A stretch of 60,340 bases of DNA from Clostridia bacterium (lineage in GTDB: Bacteria > Bacillota > Clostridia > Oscillospirales > CAG-272). A model generated the notes under the pieces. The model did no database searches. It was not told where the DNA came from and saw nothing but the letters and a program-made list of their open reading frames with translations. Location of the stretch: positions 1 to 60,340 of the forward strand of contig JAFTXO010000005.1 of NCBI GenBank assembly GCA_017461765.1. The letters are read 5' to 3'. Of this stretch, positions 25,589 through 34,361 are shown piece by piece; position 1 is the stretch's first letter, and the number at the start of each line of letters is the position of its first letter. The position numbers and the translations under genes were made by a program.

Positions 25589-26197
25589 ATGCAGACAAAC
25601 GACAGCAAAAAAACAATAAAAATAGTTCAGCTTGCGATACTTTTTGCGCTTGTTATAGTGCTTCAGTCCATAGCAAGCTTCGGAGTGGTGAATATCTGTC
25701 TTTGCTTGATACCGATAACACTTGGCGCAACTCTCTTAGGTCCGAAATCCGGAGCAGCACTTGGCTTTATGTTCGGCGTTTTGGCACTTTTCTGGGGAAT
25801 TGTCGGTAAGGATGTGTTTACATATTATCTTTTCACCGCAAACCCTGTTATGACAATAATCATATGTATTGCAAAGGGTACGCTTTGCGGATTTGTTCCC
25901 GGTATCGTCTATAAGGCTCTTAAAAATAAAAACGAGCTTGTCGGAAGTATAGTTGCATCGGTTTTAGCACCCATCGTAAACACAGGAGTTTTCGCTCTTG
26001 GTTGCCTTATTATAAAAAACGATGTTGTAAATGTAACTCTCAGCCTTATTCCGACCGCTGATGCTTCAAACTTTTTCCTGCTTCTTTTCGGAACGCTTAT
26101 AACGGTAAACTTCTTCGTTGAATTTATCGTTAACGTAGTATTTTCACCCGTTCTTTATAAGCTTACTTCGATAATAAATAAGCGTATTAACGCTTGA
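25589..26197 (+). CDS. ECF transporter substrate-binding (S) component
   Basis: A 202-aa membrane protein with about six helices and the ECF S-component pattern (an N-terminal ALVIVLQSIASFG helix, PITLGATLLGPKSGAALGF loop, and KGTLCGFVPGIVYKAL). It would capture a vitamin or similar small molecule and use a shared ECF energising module encoded elsewhere. The ligand cannot be told. The start is at the ATG with AAGGAG; an upstream in-frame ATG overlaps the -10. No riboswitch was recognised in the 38-base leader. Confidence 0.82.
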   Translation: MQTNDSKKTIKIVQLAILFALVIVLQSIASFGVVNICLCLIPITLGATLLGPKSGAALGFMFGVLALFWGIVGKDVFTYYLFTANPVMTIIICIAKGTLCGFVPGIVYKALKNKNELVGSIVASVLAPIVNTGVFALGCLIIKNDVVNVTLSLIPTADASNFFLLLFGTLITVNFFVEFIVNVVFSPVLYKLTSIINKRINA

Positions 26198-26198
26198 C

Positions 26199-26234
26199 AA
26201 AAAGAGGTTGTCGTATTAACGACAACCTCTTTTG
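26199..26234. terminator. Bidirectional terminator
   Basis: AAAAGAGGTTGTCGT/ACGACAACCTCTTTT stem between convergent genes. Confidence 0.92.
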
Positions 26235-26235
26235 A

Positions 26236-26919
26236 TTATTTTTCGAAGATTTTAAGTCCGGCCGTATCGGAAACGGGTAAGGAGAATACGATAGCGTGAG
26301 CCTTTGTGTGAGTGCCCGCCTGTTCCATGATTGCTGACATGATCTCCTTTTTCTTTTCCTTTGAGGAAACAATATAGATCATTTCCTTTTCATCGGCAAT
26401 GGAAAGACCGAAGAATTTATCGTTATATTGAGAGCCCGTTCCCTTTGCATGAACGACCGTACCGCCTGCAGCGCCCGCAGAGCGAGCGGCATCCATAACA
26501 TCGTCGGTGTGTCCCTTTTCGCATATAGTAACTATGAGCTCTGTTTGGATCTCACTCATATTTTTTTCCTCGCTTTCTACCTCATCATTGTAATGACCGT
26601 TTGAAAATGCATCAAGCGCGGTGCGCCCGCCAAGACTCGAGAGCGCAACGCTGAGAGCAATTCCACGGTTCGGAAGGTCTATTGCCATTTCCTTTGTAAG
26701 ACCTTTAATAAGCTCGTTTTTCTTGTTTTCTGTCACAAGAGAATAGTGAATGGTTTTCTTTGATTCCTCGATACCGAAAAGTGCAAGCGTTTTTTGCCGT
26801 GCAGTGCCTCTACAGGGGGTAGAGTAAATGACCGGAATGTCCTTTGATGTGAAGAAGCTTGTAAATTCATTACTGTCCGTTCGGTTCGTGATTGTTATAA
26901 AAAGATACATTTTTTGCAT
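26236..26919 (-). CDS. Tandem PII-like (GlnB-fold) signalling protein
   Basis: A 227-aa protein made of two GlnB-like halves. Residues about 120-220 are a recognisable PII-like domain (TELIVTICEKGHTDDVMDAARSAGAAGGTVVHAKGTG). Residues about 1-110 are a more diverged copy with the same beta-alpha-beta order. It lies 12 bases after the DUF1538 membrane gene on the same strand. By analogy with PII proteins that gate transporters, it may sense a nucleotide or metabolite and regulate that membrane protein. The ligand is unknown. Confidence 0.78.
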   Translation of the reverse strand: MQKMYLFITITNRTDSNEFTSFFTSKDIPVIYSTPCRGTARQKTLALFGIEESKKTIHYSLVTENKKNELIKGLTKEMAIDLPNRGIALSVALSSLGGRTALDAFSNGHYNDEVESEEKNMSEIQTELIVTICEKGHTDDVMDAARSAGAAGGTVVHAKGTGSQYNDKFFGLSIADEKEMIYIVSSKEKKKEIMSAIMEQAGTHTKAHAIVFSLPVSDTAGLKIFEK

Positions 26920-26931
26920 CGCACTACCTCC

Positions 26932-28551
26932 TTATTCAAAATCAATGATCTCAAGATCGAGCGCCTGAGAAACATTGAGAAGTGATATCTCGCCTGTTTT
27001 CTCGCAAATGTCGATAACGGGCATAGTAGCCGTATTTTCGAGAGAATCGAGATTTCCATGCTCATCGACAACTGGAGATACCTTGCCGATTTTCTTCATT
27101 CTTATCTTGTAAACTACACCGAGGATCTGAATAGCAATAAGCGGCGTCATAGCTACCATAGCTACAGTACCGAAGGCGTCGGTAACGACATTTCCGCCCA
27201 CAGCCTCGCAAAGACCGATGGAGAACGGGAGAAGGAACGTAGTAGTCAAAGCTCCCGAAGCAACTCCGCCCGAGTCAAAGGCTATTGATGTAAATATTTC
27301 GGGAACAAAGAATGTAAGAATAAATGCGATAGCGTAGCCAATGAGAATAGGCCAAAGAATCGAAATTCCCGTAATGGCACGCAAAATAGCAATTCCAACG
27401 GAGATCGCAACACCGATCTCAAGCGCAAAAGCAAGAGCTTTTTTAGGAATAGCGCCCGACGTTACGTCCTCAACCTGCTTCTGCAAAACCTGAACAGCAG
27501 GCTCGGCGGCAACGATAAAGTAACCGATTATCATTCCGATAGGTATGGCTACATAAACAAAATTACTGTTGCCAAGGAATGTACCTATCATGCTTCCTGC
27601 GGGCATAAAGCCAACATTTGCTCCCGTAAGGAAAAGAACGAGACCGAAAAATGTGTATAAAATACCGATAATGATCTGAATAGCATTTTTCTTTGTAAGC
27701 GGCTTCGTAAACGCTTGATATACAAAAAAGAATACGACGATAGGAAGCAGCGCCATCGCTATTTCCAGCATATATTCGGGAATAGCAGTCAGGAACGAAA
27801 GACCAAGCTCACGTGAGTTTGTTGCGGTTGCGGAAATTATCTCGGTAGAGGCAGAGCCCTCTGCTCCTACGACAAGTCCGAGGACCATAACTGCCATTAT
27901 AGGACCGATAGAACAAAGAGCAACAAGACCGAATGAGTCACTTCCTTCCTTTGAGTCAGAGCGTATAGAGGATACGCCGACACCCAAAGCCATAATAAAG
28001 GGAACGGTCATAGGGCCTGTGGTAACTCCGCCGGAGTCAAAGGCGATAGCCCAGAAATCATTCGGTACAAATATTGAAAGAATAAATACGATAGCATAGA
28101 ATACCATGAGTAGGTATTTAAGCTTTATACCGAAAATGATACGCAGCATGGCAACTACAAGGAAAGCGCCGACACCTGCGGATACCGACCAGATAAGAAC
28201 ATTTTTATCTATCGACGGAGCATATGTCGCAAGCACCTGCAAGTCAGGCTCGGACATAGTGATCATAAAGCCCACGACAAACGAGAGAATTATGATAAGC
28301 CATACCTTGCGCGAGCGCGTCATCTGAGCGCCTACAAATTCACCCATAGGAGTCATTGAAAGCTCAGCTCCTATTGTGAATAAAGCAATTCCTAAAATTA
28401 AAATAGCAGTTCCAAATATAAAAGAAGTCAAACTTGCAATGTCGATAGGCGTGATCGTAAGACAAAGAAATAAAATGATTGCCGAAACGGGCAAAACGCT
28501 CTTTGCCGCCTCTGTGAGCTTGGCAATTAGATTGGTTTTGTGTTTATTCAT
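26932..28551 (-). CDS. DUF1538 integral membrane protein, internally duplicated
   Basis: A 539-aa polytopic membrane protein of the DUF1538 family with about 12-14 helices. The two halves are homologous: MSEPDLQVL then AFDSGGVTTGPMT in the first, VAAEPAVQVL then AFDSGGVASGALT in the second. Such glycine-rich AFDSGGV motifs in membrane helices suggest a transport path. The substrate is unknown. The last 50 residues are soluble (VVDEHGNLDSLENTATMPVI) and may contact the PII-like partner. The start is an ATG with a modest AAGGTG site. Confidence 0.82.
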   Translation of the reverse strand: MNKHKTNLIAKLTEAAKSVLPVSAIILFLCLTITPIDIASLTSFIFGTAILILGIALFTIGAELSMTPMGEFVGAQMTRSRKVWLIIILSFVVGFMITMSEPDLQVLATYAPSIDKNVLIWSVSAGVGAFLVVAMLRIIFGIKLKYLLMVFYAIVFILSIFVPNDFWAIAFDSGGVTTGPMTVPFIMALGVGVSSIRSDSKEGSDSFGLVALCSIGPIMAVMVLGLVVGAEGSASTEIISATATNSRELGLSFLTAIPEYMLEIAMALLPIVVFFFVYQAFTKPLTKKNAIQIIIGILYTFFGLVLFLTGANVGFMPAGSMIGTFLGNSNFVYVAIPIGMIIGYFIVAAEPAVQVLQKQVEDVTSGAIPKKALAFALEIGVAISVGIAILRAITGISILWPILIGYAIAFILTFFVPEIFTSIAFDSGGVASGALTTTFLLPFSIGLCEAVGGNVVTDAFGTVAMVAMTPLIAIQILGVVYKIRMKKIGKVSPVVDEHGNLDSLENTATMPVIDICEKTGEISLLNVSQALDLEIIDFE

Positions 28552-28606
28552 TTTTCACCTTTTGCAGAATAGTTTTATAAATAATATTTGGTATCCTTAA
28601 AATAGG

Positions 28607-28634
28607 ATAATATATCTATTTTCAATTATATCAA
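28607..28634 (-). promoter_or_regulatory. Possible promoter of the DUF1538 operon
   Basis: Minus strand TTGATA-16-TATTAT, about 55 bases before the start. Its -35 overlaps the first copy of a 37-base direct repeat. Confidence 0.5.
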
Positions 28635-28742
28635 AAAAAACAATCGGTTTCAATATCATTTTCAAAAAAATAAAAATTCAACGAATTTACCATATTAAAA
28701 GAGCAAATATACCAAAAAAATGATCAGTTTGGATATCAATTT
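28626..28742. repeat. Two imperfect 37-base direct repeats, 80 bases apart
   Basis: Copies at 28626-28662 and 28706-28742 share a TATAYCAAAAAAA...CGGTTT/CAGTTT...ATATCA layout. They lie in the divergent region between the DUF1538 operon and the citrate synthase operon and could be regulator-binding sites. Confidence 0.45.
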
Positions 28743-28792
28743 GCGATAAAGCTCCAAAAATGTAAAAATAAAGCCAAAACTAAGGGATTTAC

Positions 28793-28821
28793 TTGACACG
28801 CGCACGTTATTTTGTTATAAT
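28793..28821 (+). promoter_or_regulatory. Promoter of the citrate synthase-aconitase operon
   Basis: Consensus TTGACA-17-TATAAT, 37 bases before the start codon. Confidence 0.88.
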
Positions 28822-28858
28822 ATATATATTAAAGTGTCGGCAAAAAGGAGAAAATAAA

Positions 28859-30217
28859 ATGCTTGAAATTTCTGATAAAACAAATCTACTCGAACAAAAA
28901 TCCTATAAATATCAGCTCCAAGATGTGGCCGAACCGAATCTTTACAGAGATATTTACAGCTATGATGATGTTCCGAAAACGCCGTTTAACCACAGACGTG
29001 TACCGATAGGTATGCCTGAGGAGATATGGATAACCGATACGACCTTAAGAGACGGTCAGCAGGCAGTTGAGCCATACAGCGTTGATGAGATCGTGGAGAT
29101 ATTCAAATATCTTTCGCGTCTTGGCGGACCTAAGGGACTTATAAGACAAACGGAATTTTTCGTATATAGCAAAAAGGACAGAGAGGCTATTGAAAGATGT
29201 CAGGACTTAGGTCTTGAATTTCCCGAGATAACGACGTGGATACGCGCTAATAAAGAGGACTTCAAGCTCGTTCACGATCTCGGCATCAAGGAAACGGGAA
29301 TTTTGGTAAGCTCCTCTGACTACCATATATTTAAAAAGCTTAAAAAATCGCGTTCCGAGGCTATGAAGCTTTATCTTTCGGCAGTATATGACGCGTTTGA
29401 AGCGGGTATTCGTCCGAGATGTCACCTTGAGGATATCACAAGAGCGGATTTTTACGGCTTTGTAGTGCCGTTTGTAAACGAGCTTCAAAAGATGTCACAG
29501 GATGCAAAGATTCCCGTAAAAATACGCGCTTGCGACACCATGGGCTATGGTGTTCCTTATACGGAGGTCGCGCTTCCGAGAAGTGTTCCGGGAATAATAT
29601 ACGGACTTCAGCACTACTCGGATATACCGAGCGATATGCTTGAATGGCACGGACATAACGATTTTTATAAAGCCGTTCCGAATGCTACGACCGCATGGCT
29701 CTACGGAGCGTCGGCAGTAAACTGCTCGCTTCTTGGAATAGGAGAAAGAACGGGAAATATTCCTCTTGAAGCAATGGTGTTCGAATACGCCTCGCTCAAG
29801 GGAACGCTTGACGGAATGGATCCCACTGTTATCACCGAGATTGCGCACTTCTTCCAGGACAAGATAGGCTATACGATCCCGCCGATGACACCGTTTGTGG
29901 GAGCAAACTTCAATGTTACAAAAGCCGGTATTCACGCCGATGGACTTTTGAAGGACGAAGAAATATACAATATTTTCAATACCAAAAAGCTACTCAACCG
30001 TCCCGCAGGCGTTGCGGTAACAAAGACCTCGGGTCTTGCAGGCATCGCTTACTGGATGAACGAGCATTATTCACTTACGGGTGAAAATACGGTTGATAAA
30101 AAATCCCCACTTGTAATAGCTCTTAAGGAGTGGGTAGACAAAGAATATGAAAACGGCAGACAAACGACCGTAACAGATAAAGAGCTTGAAGCAAAAATCA
30201 AGGAAATCCAAGGGTAA
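28859..30217 (+). CDS. Probable Re-citrate synthase (isopropylmalate/homocitrate synthase superfamily)
   Basis: A 452-aa HMGL-like TIM-barrel acyltransferase. The DTTLRDGQQ motif near residue 59 and metal-binding WHGHND near 265 place it with 2-isopropylmalate and homocitrate synthases, but it lacks the LeuA C-terminal regulatory domain and has an N-terminal extension. It is 12 bases upstream of aconitase, the arrangement expected of the anaerobic Re-face citrate synthase first shown in Clostridium kluyveri. It would condense acetyl-CoA with oxaloacetate for glutamate synthesis. The start is at the ATG after AAAGGAG. Homocitrate synthase is the main alternative. Confidence 0.75.
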   Translation: MLEISDKTNLLEQKSYKYQLQDVAEPNLYRDIYSYDDVPKTPFNHRRVPIGMPEEIWITDTTLRDGQQAVEPYSVDEIVEIFKYLSRLGGPKGLIRQTEFFVYSKKDREAIERCQDLGLEFPEITTWIRANKEDFKLVHDLGIKETGILVSSSDYHIFKKLKKSRSEAMKLYLSAVYDAFEAGIRPRCHLEDITRADFYGFVVPFVNELQKMSQDAKIPVKIRACDTMGYGVPYTEVALPRSVPGIIYGLQHYSDIPSDMLEWHGHNDFYKAVPNATTAWLYGASAVNCSLLGIGERTGNIPLEAMVFEYASLKGTLDGMDPTVITEIAHFFQDKIGYTIPPMTPFVGANFNVTKAGIHADGLLKDEEIYNIFNTKKLLNRPAGVAVTKTSGLAGIAYWMNEHYSLTGENTVDKKSPLVIALKEWVDKEYENGRQTTVTDKELEAKIKEIQG

Positions 30218-30229
30218 GGAGAAAACAAA

Positions 30230-32149
30230 ATGGGACTTACGATCGCACAAAAAATAATTAAAGAGCATCTTGTATCGGGAGAGATGAAGGTTGGCGAGGA
30301 GATCGCGCTCCGCATAGACCAGACTCTTACGCAGGATGCAACGGGTACAATGGCATATCTCGAATTCGAATCGATAGGCATCGAAAGAGTAAGAACAAAG
30401 CTTTCAGTTGCTTACATAGACCACAACACACTTCAATCGGGCTTTGAAAATGCAGACGACCACAGATATATTCAATCGGTAGCCAAGAAATACGGAATCC
30501 GTTTTTCAAGACCGGGCAACGGTATCTGCCATCAGGTACACCTTGAGCGCTTCGGCGTTCCGGGAATGACGCTTATAGGCTCGGATAGCCATACTCCCAC
30601 AGCAGGCGGTATCGGTATGCTTGCAATGGGCGCGGGCGGACTTGATGTTGCTGTTGCAATGGGCGGCGGCGCTTATTATATCACAATGCCTAAAATGTAT
30701 AAGGTAAATCTTACAGGTAAGCTTCGCCCTTGGGTAAGCGCTAAGGATGTCAGCCTTGAAATACTTCGTATACTGTCCGTTAAAGGCGGTGTCGGTGCTA
30801 TCATCGAATGGGGCGGAGAGGGAATAAAAACACTCTCAGTTCCCGAAAGAGCAACGATAACCAATATGGGTACAGAGCTCGGAGCTACTACATCTATATT
30901 CCCCTCGGATGAAATAACAAGAGAATTCTTGAAGGCACAGGGCAGAGAGGATGCATTCGTAGCACTTGAGAGCGATCCCGATGCTGTTTATGACAGAGTG
31001 ATCGATATCAATCTTTCAGAGCTTGAGCCTCTTCTTGCTTGTCCTCACAGCCCTGACAATATAAAGACCGCAAGAGAGCTTTCCAATGTTAAGGTCGATC
31101 AGGTTTGTATCGGCTCTTGTACGAACTCATCACTTCGCGATATGTTAAGAGTAGCAAAGATGCTTAAGGGCAAAAAGATAGATGACAGCGTAAGTATGTC
31201 TGTATCTCCCGGATCTAAGCAGGTGCTTTCAATGCTCGCAGACTGCGGCGCACTTTCGGATATTCTCGCATCGGGTGCCCGTGTACTTGAATGTGCTTGC
31301 GGACCTTGTATCGGTATGGGCTTCTCGCCGAATTCGGCAGGCGTGTCGCTTCGCACCTTCAACCGTAACTTCGAGGGAAGAAGCGGAACTAAGGACGGAC
31401 AAGTATATCTCGTTTCCCCCGAGGTTGCAGTTGCATCCGCACTCACAGGCTATATAACAGATCCGAGAACGCTTGGCGATTATGTTGATATAGAAATGCC
31501 CGACGCATTCAAGATCGACGACAGTGCAGTGCTTATGCCAGCTGATCCCGAGGAAGCAAATAGCATCGAGGTGCTTCGCGGACCTAACATCAAGCCCTTC
31601 CCCGAGACAAAGCCTCTTGAAAACAGAATACAAGCGAACCTCACTCTTAAGGTTGGTGATAATATCACAACAGACCATATAATGCCCGCAGGCGCAAAGA
31701 TACTTCCTTACCGCTCGAATATTCCGTATCTTTCAAAATTCTGCTTTGCAGTTTGTGATGAAACATTTGCACAAAGAGCAAAGGAGGCTGAAAAGAGCAT
31801 AATCGTCGGTGGAAGCAACTACGGTCAAGGCTCGTCAAGAGAGCATGCCGCACTCGTTCCTCTTTACCTTGGCGTAAAGGCAGTAGTAGCAAAGAGCTTT
31901 GCAAGAATTCACGCAGCCAACCTTATAAATGCCGGTATTCTTCCATTGACATTTGCAAATCCCGATGATTACGATAAATGCACTCAGAATACCGCCCTCT
32001 CACTTGAAAATGTTTATGAGGGAATGAAAAAGGGTGAGATTATAATGAAAAACGGAAATGAGGATATCAAGCTCGTTTGCAATTATACAAAGCGTCAGAT
32101 CGATATACTTATGGCAGGAGGACTTCTTGCTTACACTAAAGGCGAATAA
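30230..32149 (+). CDS. Aconitate hydratase
   Basis: Converts citrate to isocitrate with a [4Fe-4S] cluster. The family landmarks are present: GSDSHTPTAGGIGMLAMGAGG near residue 110, the cluster cysteines in CIGSCTNSS and ECACGPCIGMG, and the swivel-domain substrate loop GGSNYGQGSSREHAAL near 520. At 639 aa it is the shorter single-chain bacterial type. It follows the citrate synthase by 12 bases with AAGGAG between. No isocitrate dehydrogenase follows in this window. Confidence 0.93.
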   Translation: MGLTIAQKIIKEHLVSGEMKVGEEIALRIDQTLTQDATGTMAYLEFESIGIERVRTKLSVAYIDHNTLQSGFENADDHRYIQSVAKKYGIRFSRPGNGICHQVHLERFGVPGMTLIGSDSHTPTAGGIGMLAMGAGGLDVAVAMGGGAYYITMPKMYKVNLTGKLRPWVSAKDVSLEILRILSVKGGVGAIIEWGGEGIKTLSVPERATITNMGTELGATTSIFPSDEITREFLKAQGREDAFVALESDPDAVYDRVIDINLSELEPLLACPHSPDNIKTARELSNVKVDQVCIGSCTNSSLRDMLRVAKMLKGKKIDDSVSMSVSPGSKQVLSMLADCGALSDILASGARVLECACGPCIGMGFSPNSAGVSLRTFNRNFEGRSGTKDGQVYLVSPEVAVASALTGYITDPRTLGDYVDIEMPDAFKIDDSAVLMPADPEEANSIEVLRGPNIKPFPETKPLENRIQANLTLKVGDNITTDHIMPAGAKILPYRSNIPYLSKFCFAVCDETFAQRAKEAEKSIIVGGSNYGQGSSREHAALVPLYLGVKAVVAKSFARIHAANLINAGILPLTFANPDDYDKCTQNTALSLENVYEGMKKGEIIMKNGNEDIKLVCNYTKRQIDILMAGGLLAYTKGE

Positions 32150-32224
32150 TTTAAAAAGACTTCAGCGTATAATATAATGACCTAAGATCAATCGTTATAA
32201 AAATACATTTAAAGGAGAACTAAT

Positions 32225-33898
32225 ATGAACCTTTCAGAGAAAATTGTAAAAACATACGAATTTTGGCGTGACAATGAATTTTTTGATAAAGAAACAAGGG
32301 ACGAGCTAAATGCGTCTCTTACCGAAAAGGAGATCGAGGATCGCTTCTGGCGAGATCTTGAATTCGGAACAGGCGGACTTCGCGGCGTAATGGGCGCGGG
32401 AACAAACCGTATGAATAAATATATCATAAGAAAAGCTACCCGCGGCTTTGCAAATTATCTTTTGAAGAAGTACGGAAAGGACGTTTCTCGCGGAGTAGCA
32501 ATAGGCTATGATTCAAGAAACAATTCCGATGCATTCGCACTTGAGGCTGCAAAGGTTATGGCAGAGGCAGGTATCGTTGCGTACCTTTACGATGAGCTTC
32601 AGCCTACCCCTGTTCTTTCATTTACCGTAAGAGAGCTCGGCTGTATAGGCGGTATCGTCGTTACGGCAAGCCACAATCCCAGAGAATATAACGGATACAA
32701 GGTTTACGACAGCGAGGGCTGTCAGGTGCTTATCGATGATGCTAACGAGATAATCTCTTACGTTAACGCAATCGAGGATATAACAAAAATACCCGTTGCC
32801 GACGAAAAAACGGCAAGAGCAAACGGTATGATAAAGAGTATCGATGCAAGCGTGCTCGATAAATTCTGCGAGTGCGTTAAGTCGCAATCACACGATATCG
32901 GAGAAAAGAGTGCGAAGATCGTATATACACCGCTTCATGGAACGGGTAATGTTCCTGTAAGACGCGTTCTTTCTGATCTTGGATATGATGTTACAGTCGT
33001 AAAGGAGCAGGAAAAGAAGGACGGAAACTTCCCGACAGTTGTATCTCCTAATCCCGAAAATGCAGAAGCGCTTTCACTCGGCATCAAGCTTTGTGAGGAA
33101 ACGGGCTCTGATCTTATATTGGGTACAGACCCTGACTGTGACCGCGTAGGTATCGCAGTTAATACAAAGGACGGAATGAAGCTCCTTACAGGTAACCAGG
33201 TAGGCGCGCTTTTGGTTGACTACGTTATAAAGATGAATAAGGCTAAGCTCAGCGAAAAATCTACTGTTGTAAAAACGGTAGTTACAAGCGAGCTCGGAGC
33301 TCAGATAGCTAAAGCAAACGGCTGTAAGGTCGTTGAGGTGCTTACGGGCTTTAAATTCATAGGCGAGCAAATGGGCATCTTCGAAAAGACAGGCAAGGGC
33401 GAATTTGTTATAGGCTATGAGGAAAGCTACGGATATCTCGTTGGTACACACGCAAGAGATAAGGATGCGGTAGTTGCATCAATGCTTATCTGCGAGATGG
33501 CATCTTACTACAAAAACCAAGGTAAGACGCTTATTGACGTTATGGAAGAGCTTTACGCAAAATACGGCTACTATCTTGATAAGCTTGATTCCTATACACT
33601 TAAGGGAATTGACGGCGTTGAAAAGATAAAGGGCATAATGAAGACAATGAGAGCGAAGGGTAAGGATCTTATTGAAGGAATTGAGACTGTTTACGACTAT
33701 GAAAAGGGCGTTGACGATCTTCCTAAATCCGATGTTCTTAAATTCGTATTTGCAGACTCCTCTTGGATCGCAATACGCCCATCGGGTACAGAGCCTAAGA
33801 TTAAGGTTTACTACTCCGTAAGAGGCGAAAATAAGAACGATGCACAAAAAGTTCTTGCTGCCCGTCAAGCAATAATCAACGAAATAATAAACGCATAA
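32225..33898 (+). CDS. pgcA: Phosphoglucomutase/phosphomannomutase PgcA type
   Basis: Interconverts glucose-6-phosphate and glucose-1-phosphate. A 557-aa alpha-D-phosphohexomutase with the phosphoserine loop VVTASHNPREYNGYKVY near residue 136, the metal loop GTDPDCDRVG, the sugar loop EESYGYLVG and the phosphate loop RPSGTEPKIK. It has the N-terminal helical extension typical of PgcA. The start has AAAGGAG. It is 75 bases after aconitase and may share its transcript or have an unseen promoter. Confidence 0.93.
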   Translation: MNLSEKIVKTYEFWRDNEFFDKETRDELNASLTEKEIEDRFWRDLEFGTGGLRGVMGAGTNRMNKYIIRKATRGFANYLLKKYGKDVSRGVAIGYDSRNNSDAFALEAAKVMAEAGIVAYLYDELQPTPVLSFTVRELGCIGGIVVTASHNPREYNGYKVYDSEGCQVLIDDANEIISYVNAIEDITKIPVADEKTARANGMIKSIDASVLDKFCECVKSQSHDIGEKSAKIVYTPLHGTGNVPVRRVLSDLGYDVTVVKEQEKKDGNFPTVVSPNPENAEALSLGIKLCEETGSDLILGTDPDCDRVGIAVNTKDGMKLLTGNQVGALLVDYVIKMNKAKLSEKSTVVKTVVTSELGAQIAKANGCKVVEVLTGFKFIGEQMGIFEKTGKGEFVIGYEESYGYLVGTHARDKDAVVASMLICEMASYYKNQGKTLIDVMEELYAKYGYYLDKLDSYTLKGIDGVEKIKGIMKTMRAKGKDLIEGIETVYDYEKGVDDLPKSDVLKFVFADSSWIAIRPSGTEPKIKVYYSVRGENKNDAQKVLAARQAIINEIINA

Positions 33899-33915
33899 TA
33901 AAAATGGCTGTTGCA

Positions 33916-33951
33916 TTAGCTTGAATGCTCCGTTAAGAGCATTCAAGCTAA
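33916..33951. repeat. Perfect 15-bp inverted repeat after pgcA
   Basis: TTAGCTTGAATGCTC, six bases, then its exact complement. There is no T run, so it is a hairpin without a classical terminator; it borders the hairpin array. Confidence 0.85.
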
Positions 33952-33953
33952 AC

Positions 33954-34127
33954 GATGTTTGCCTCTCTCGCCTCAAAAATCCTTTAGGATTTTCGAGGAT
34001 CCTGAGGTACGGGCAAATGATGTTGTGCCTTTGGCACAGTGGGCAAACATCACATCACTGCGAGCGTAAGCTACGCAACATCATTATGCATAGCATAACA
34101 TCATTTTTGCGTAAGCAAATACATCAC
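33954..34127. repeat. Array of nested small hairpins with TGATGT/ACATCA junctions
   Basis: GATGTTTGCC (33954) pairs with GGCAAACATC (34042), enclosing stems CCTCAAAAATCC/GGATTTTCGAGG and TGTGCC/GGCACA. Downstream, palindromic units TGCG...CGCA, TATGC/GCATA and TTTGC/GCAAA are separated by ACATCA. No gene is present. It is a non-coding, probably genome-wide repeat type. Confidence 0.7.
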
Positions 34128-34132
34128 TAACA

Positions 34133-34183
34133 AAAAAAGAGCAGACACACAAGATTTTATTCTTGAGTATCTGCTCTTTTCGT
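34133..34183 (+). terminator. Terminator after the hairpin array
   Basis: AAAAGAGCAGA and CAAGA pair with TCTTG and TCTGCTCTTTT, followed by TTTTT. Probably ends the long citrate synthase-pgcA transcript. Confidence 0.8.
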
Positions 34184-34199
34184 TTTTATAAATTTATAA

Positions 34200-34271
34200 A
34201 GTTATTTCACCCTCGTGAGTGAATAAACGAGTAAGGTTACCTCACCGAACTACGCCTTCGGTTGCTCAACC
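34200..34271. repeat. 72-bp repeat, copy 1
   Basis: Begins AGTTATTTCACCCTCGTGAG and ends with the CTACGCCTTCGGTTGCTCAA hairpin segment. Near-identical to copy 2, which starts 90 bases later. Non-coding here. Confidence 0.8.
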
Positions 34272-34289
34272 AATCGAGCTTTGATTGAA

Positions 34290-34361
34290 AGTTACTCCAC
34301 CCTCGTGAGTGAATGAATAAATGAGGTTACCTCACCGAACTACGCCTTCGGTTGCTCAACC
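34290..34361. repeat. 72-bp repeat, copy 2, overlapping the dtxR-like gene end
   Basis: Same structure as copy 1. Its last 22 bases are the 3' end and stop codon of the minus-strand metalloregulator gene. Confidence 0.8.

Noticed and set aside
33954..34127. CRISPR array
   Set aside because: Junction words are only about six bases, the intervening units are palindromes rather than unique spacers, and no cas genes are present.
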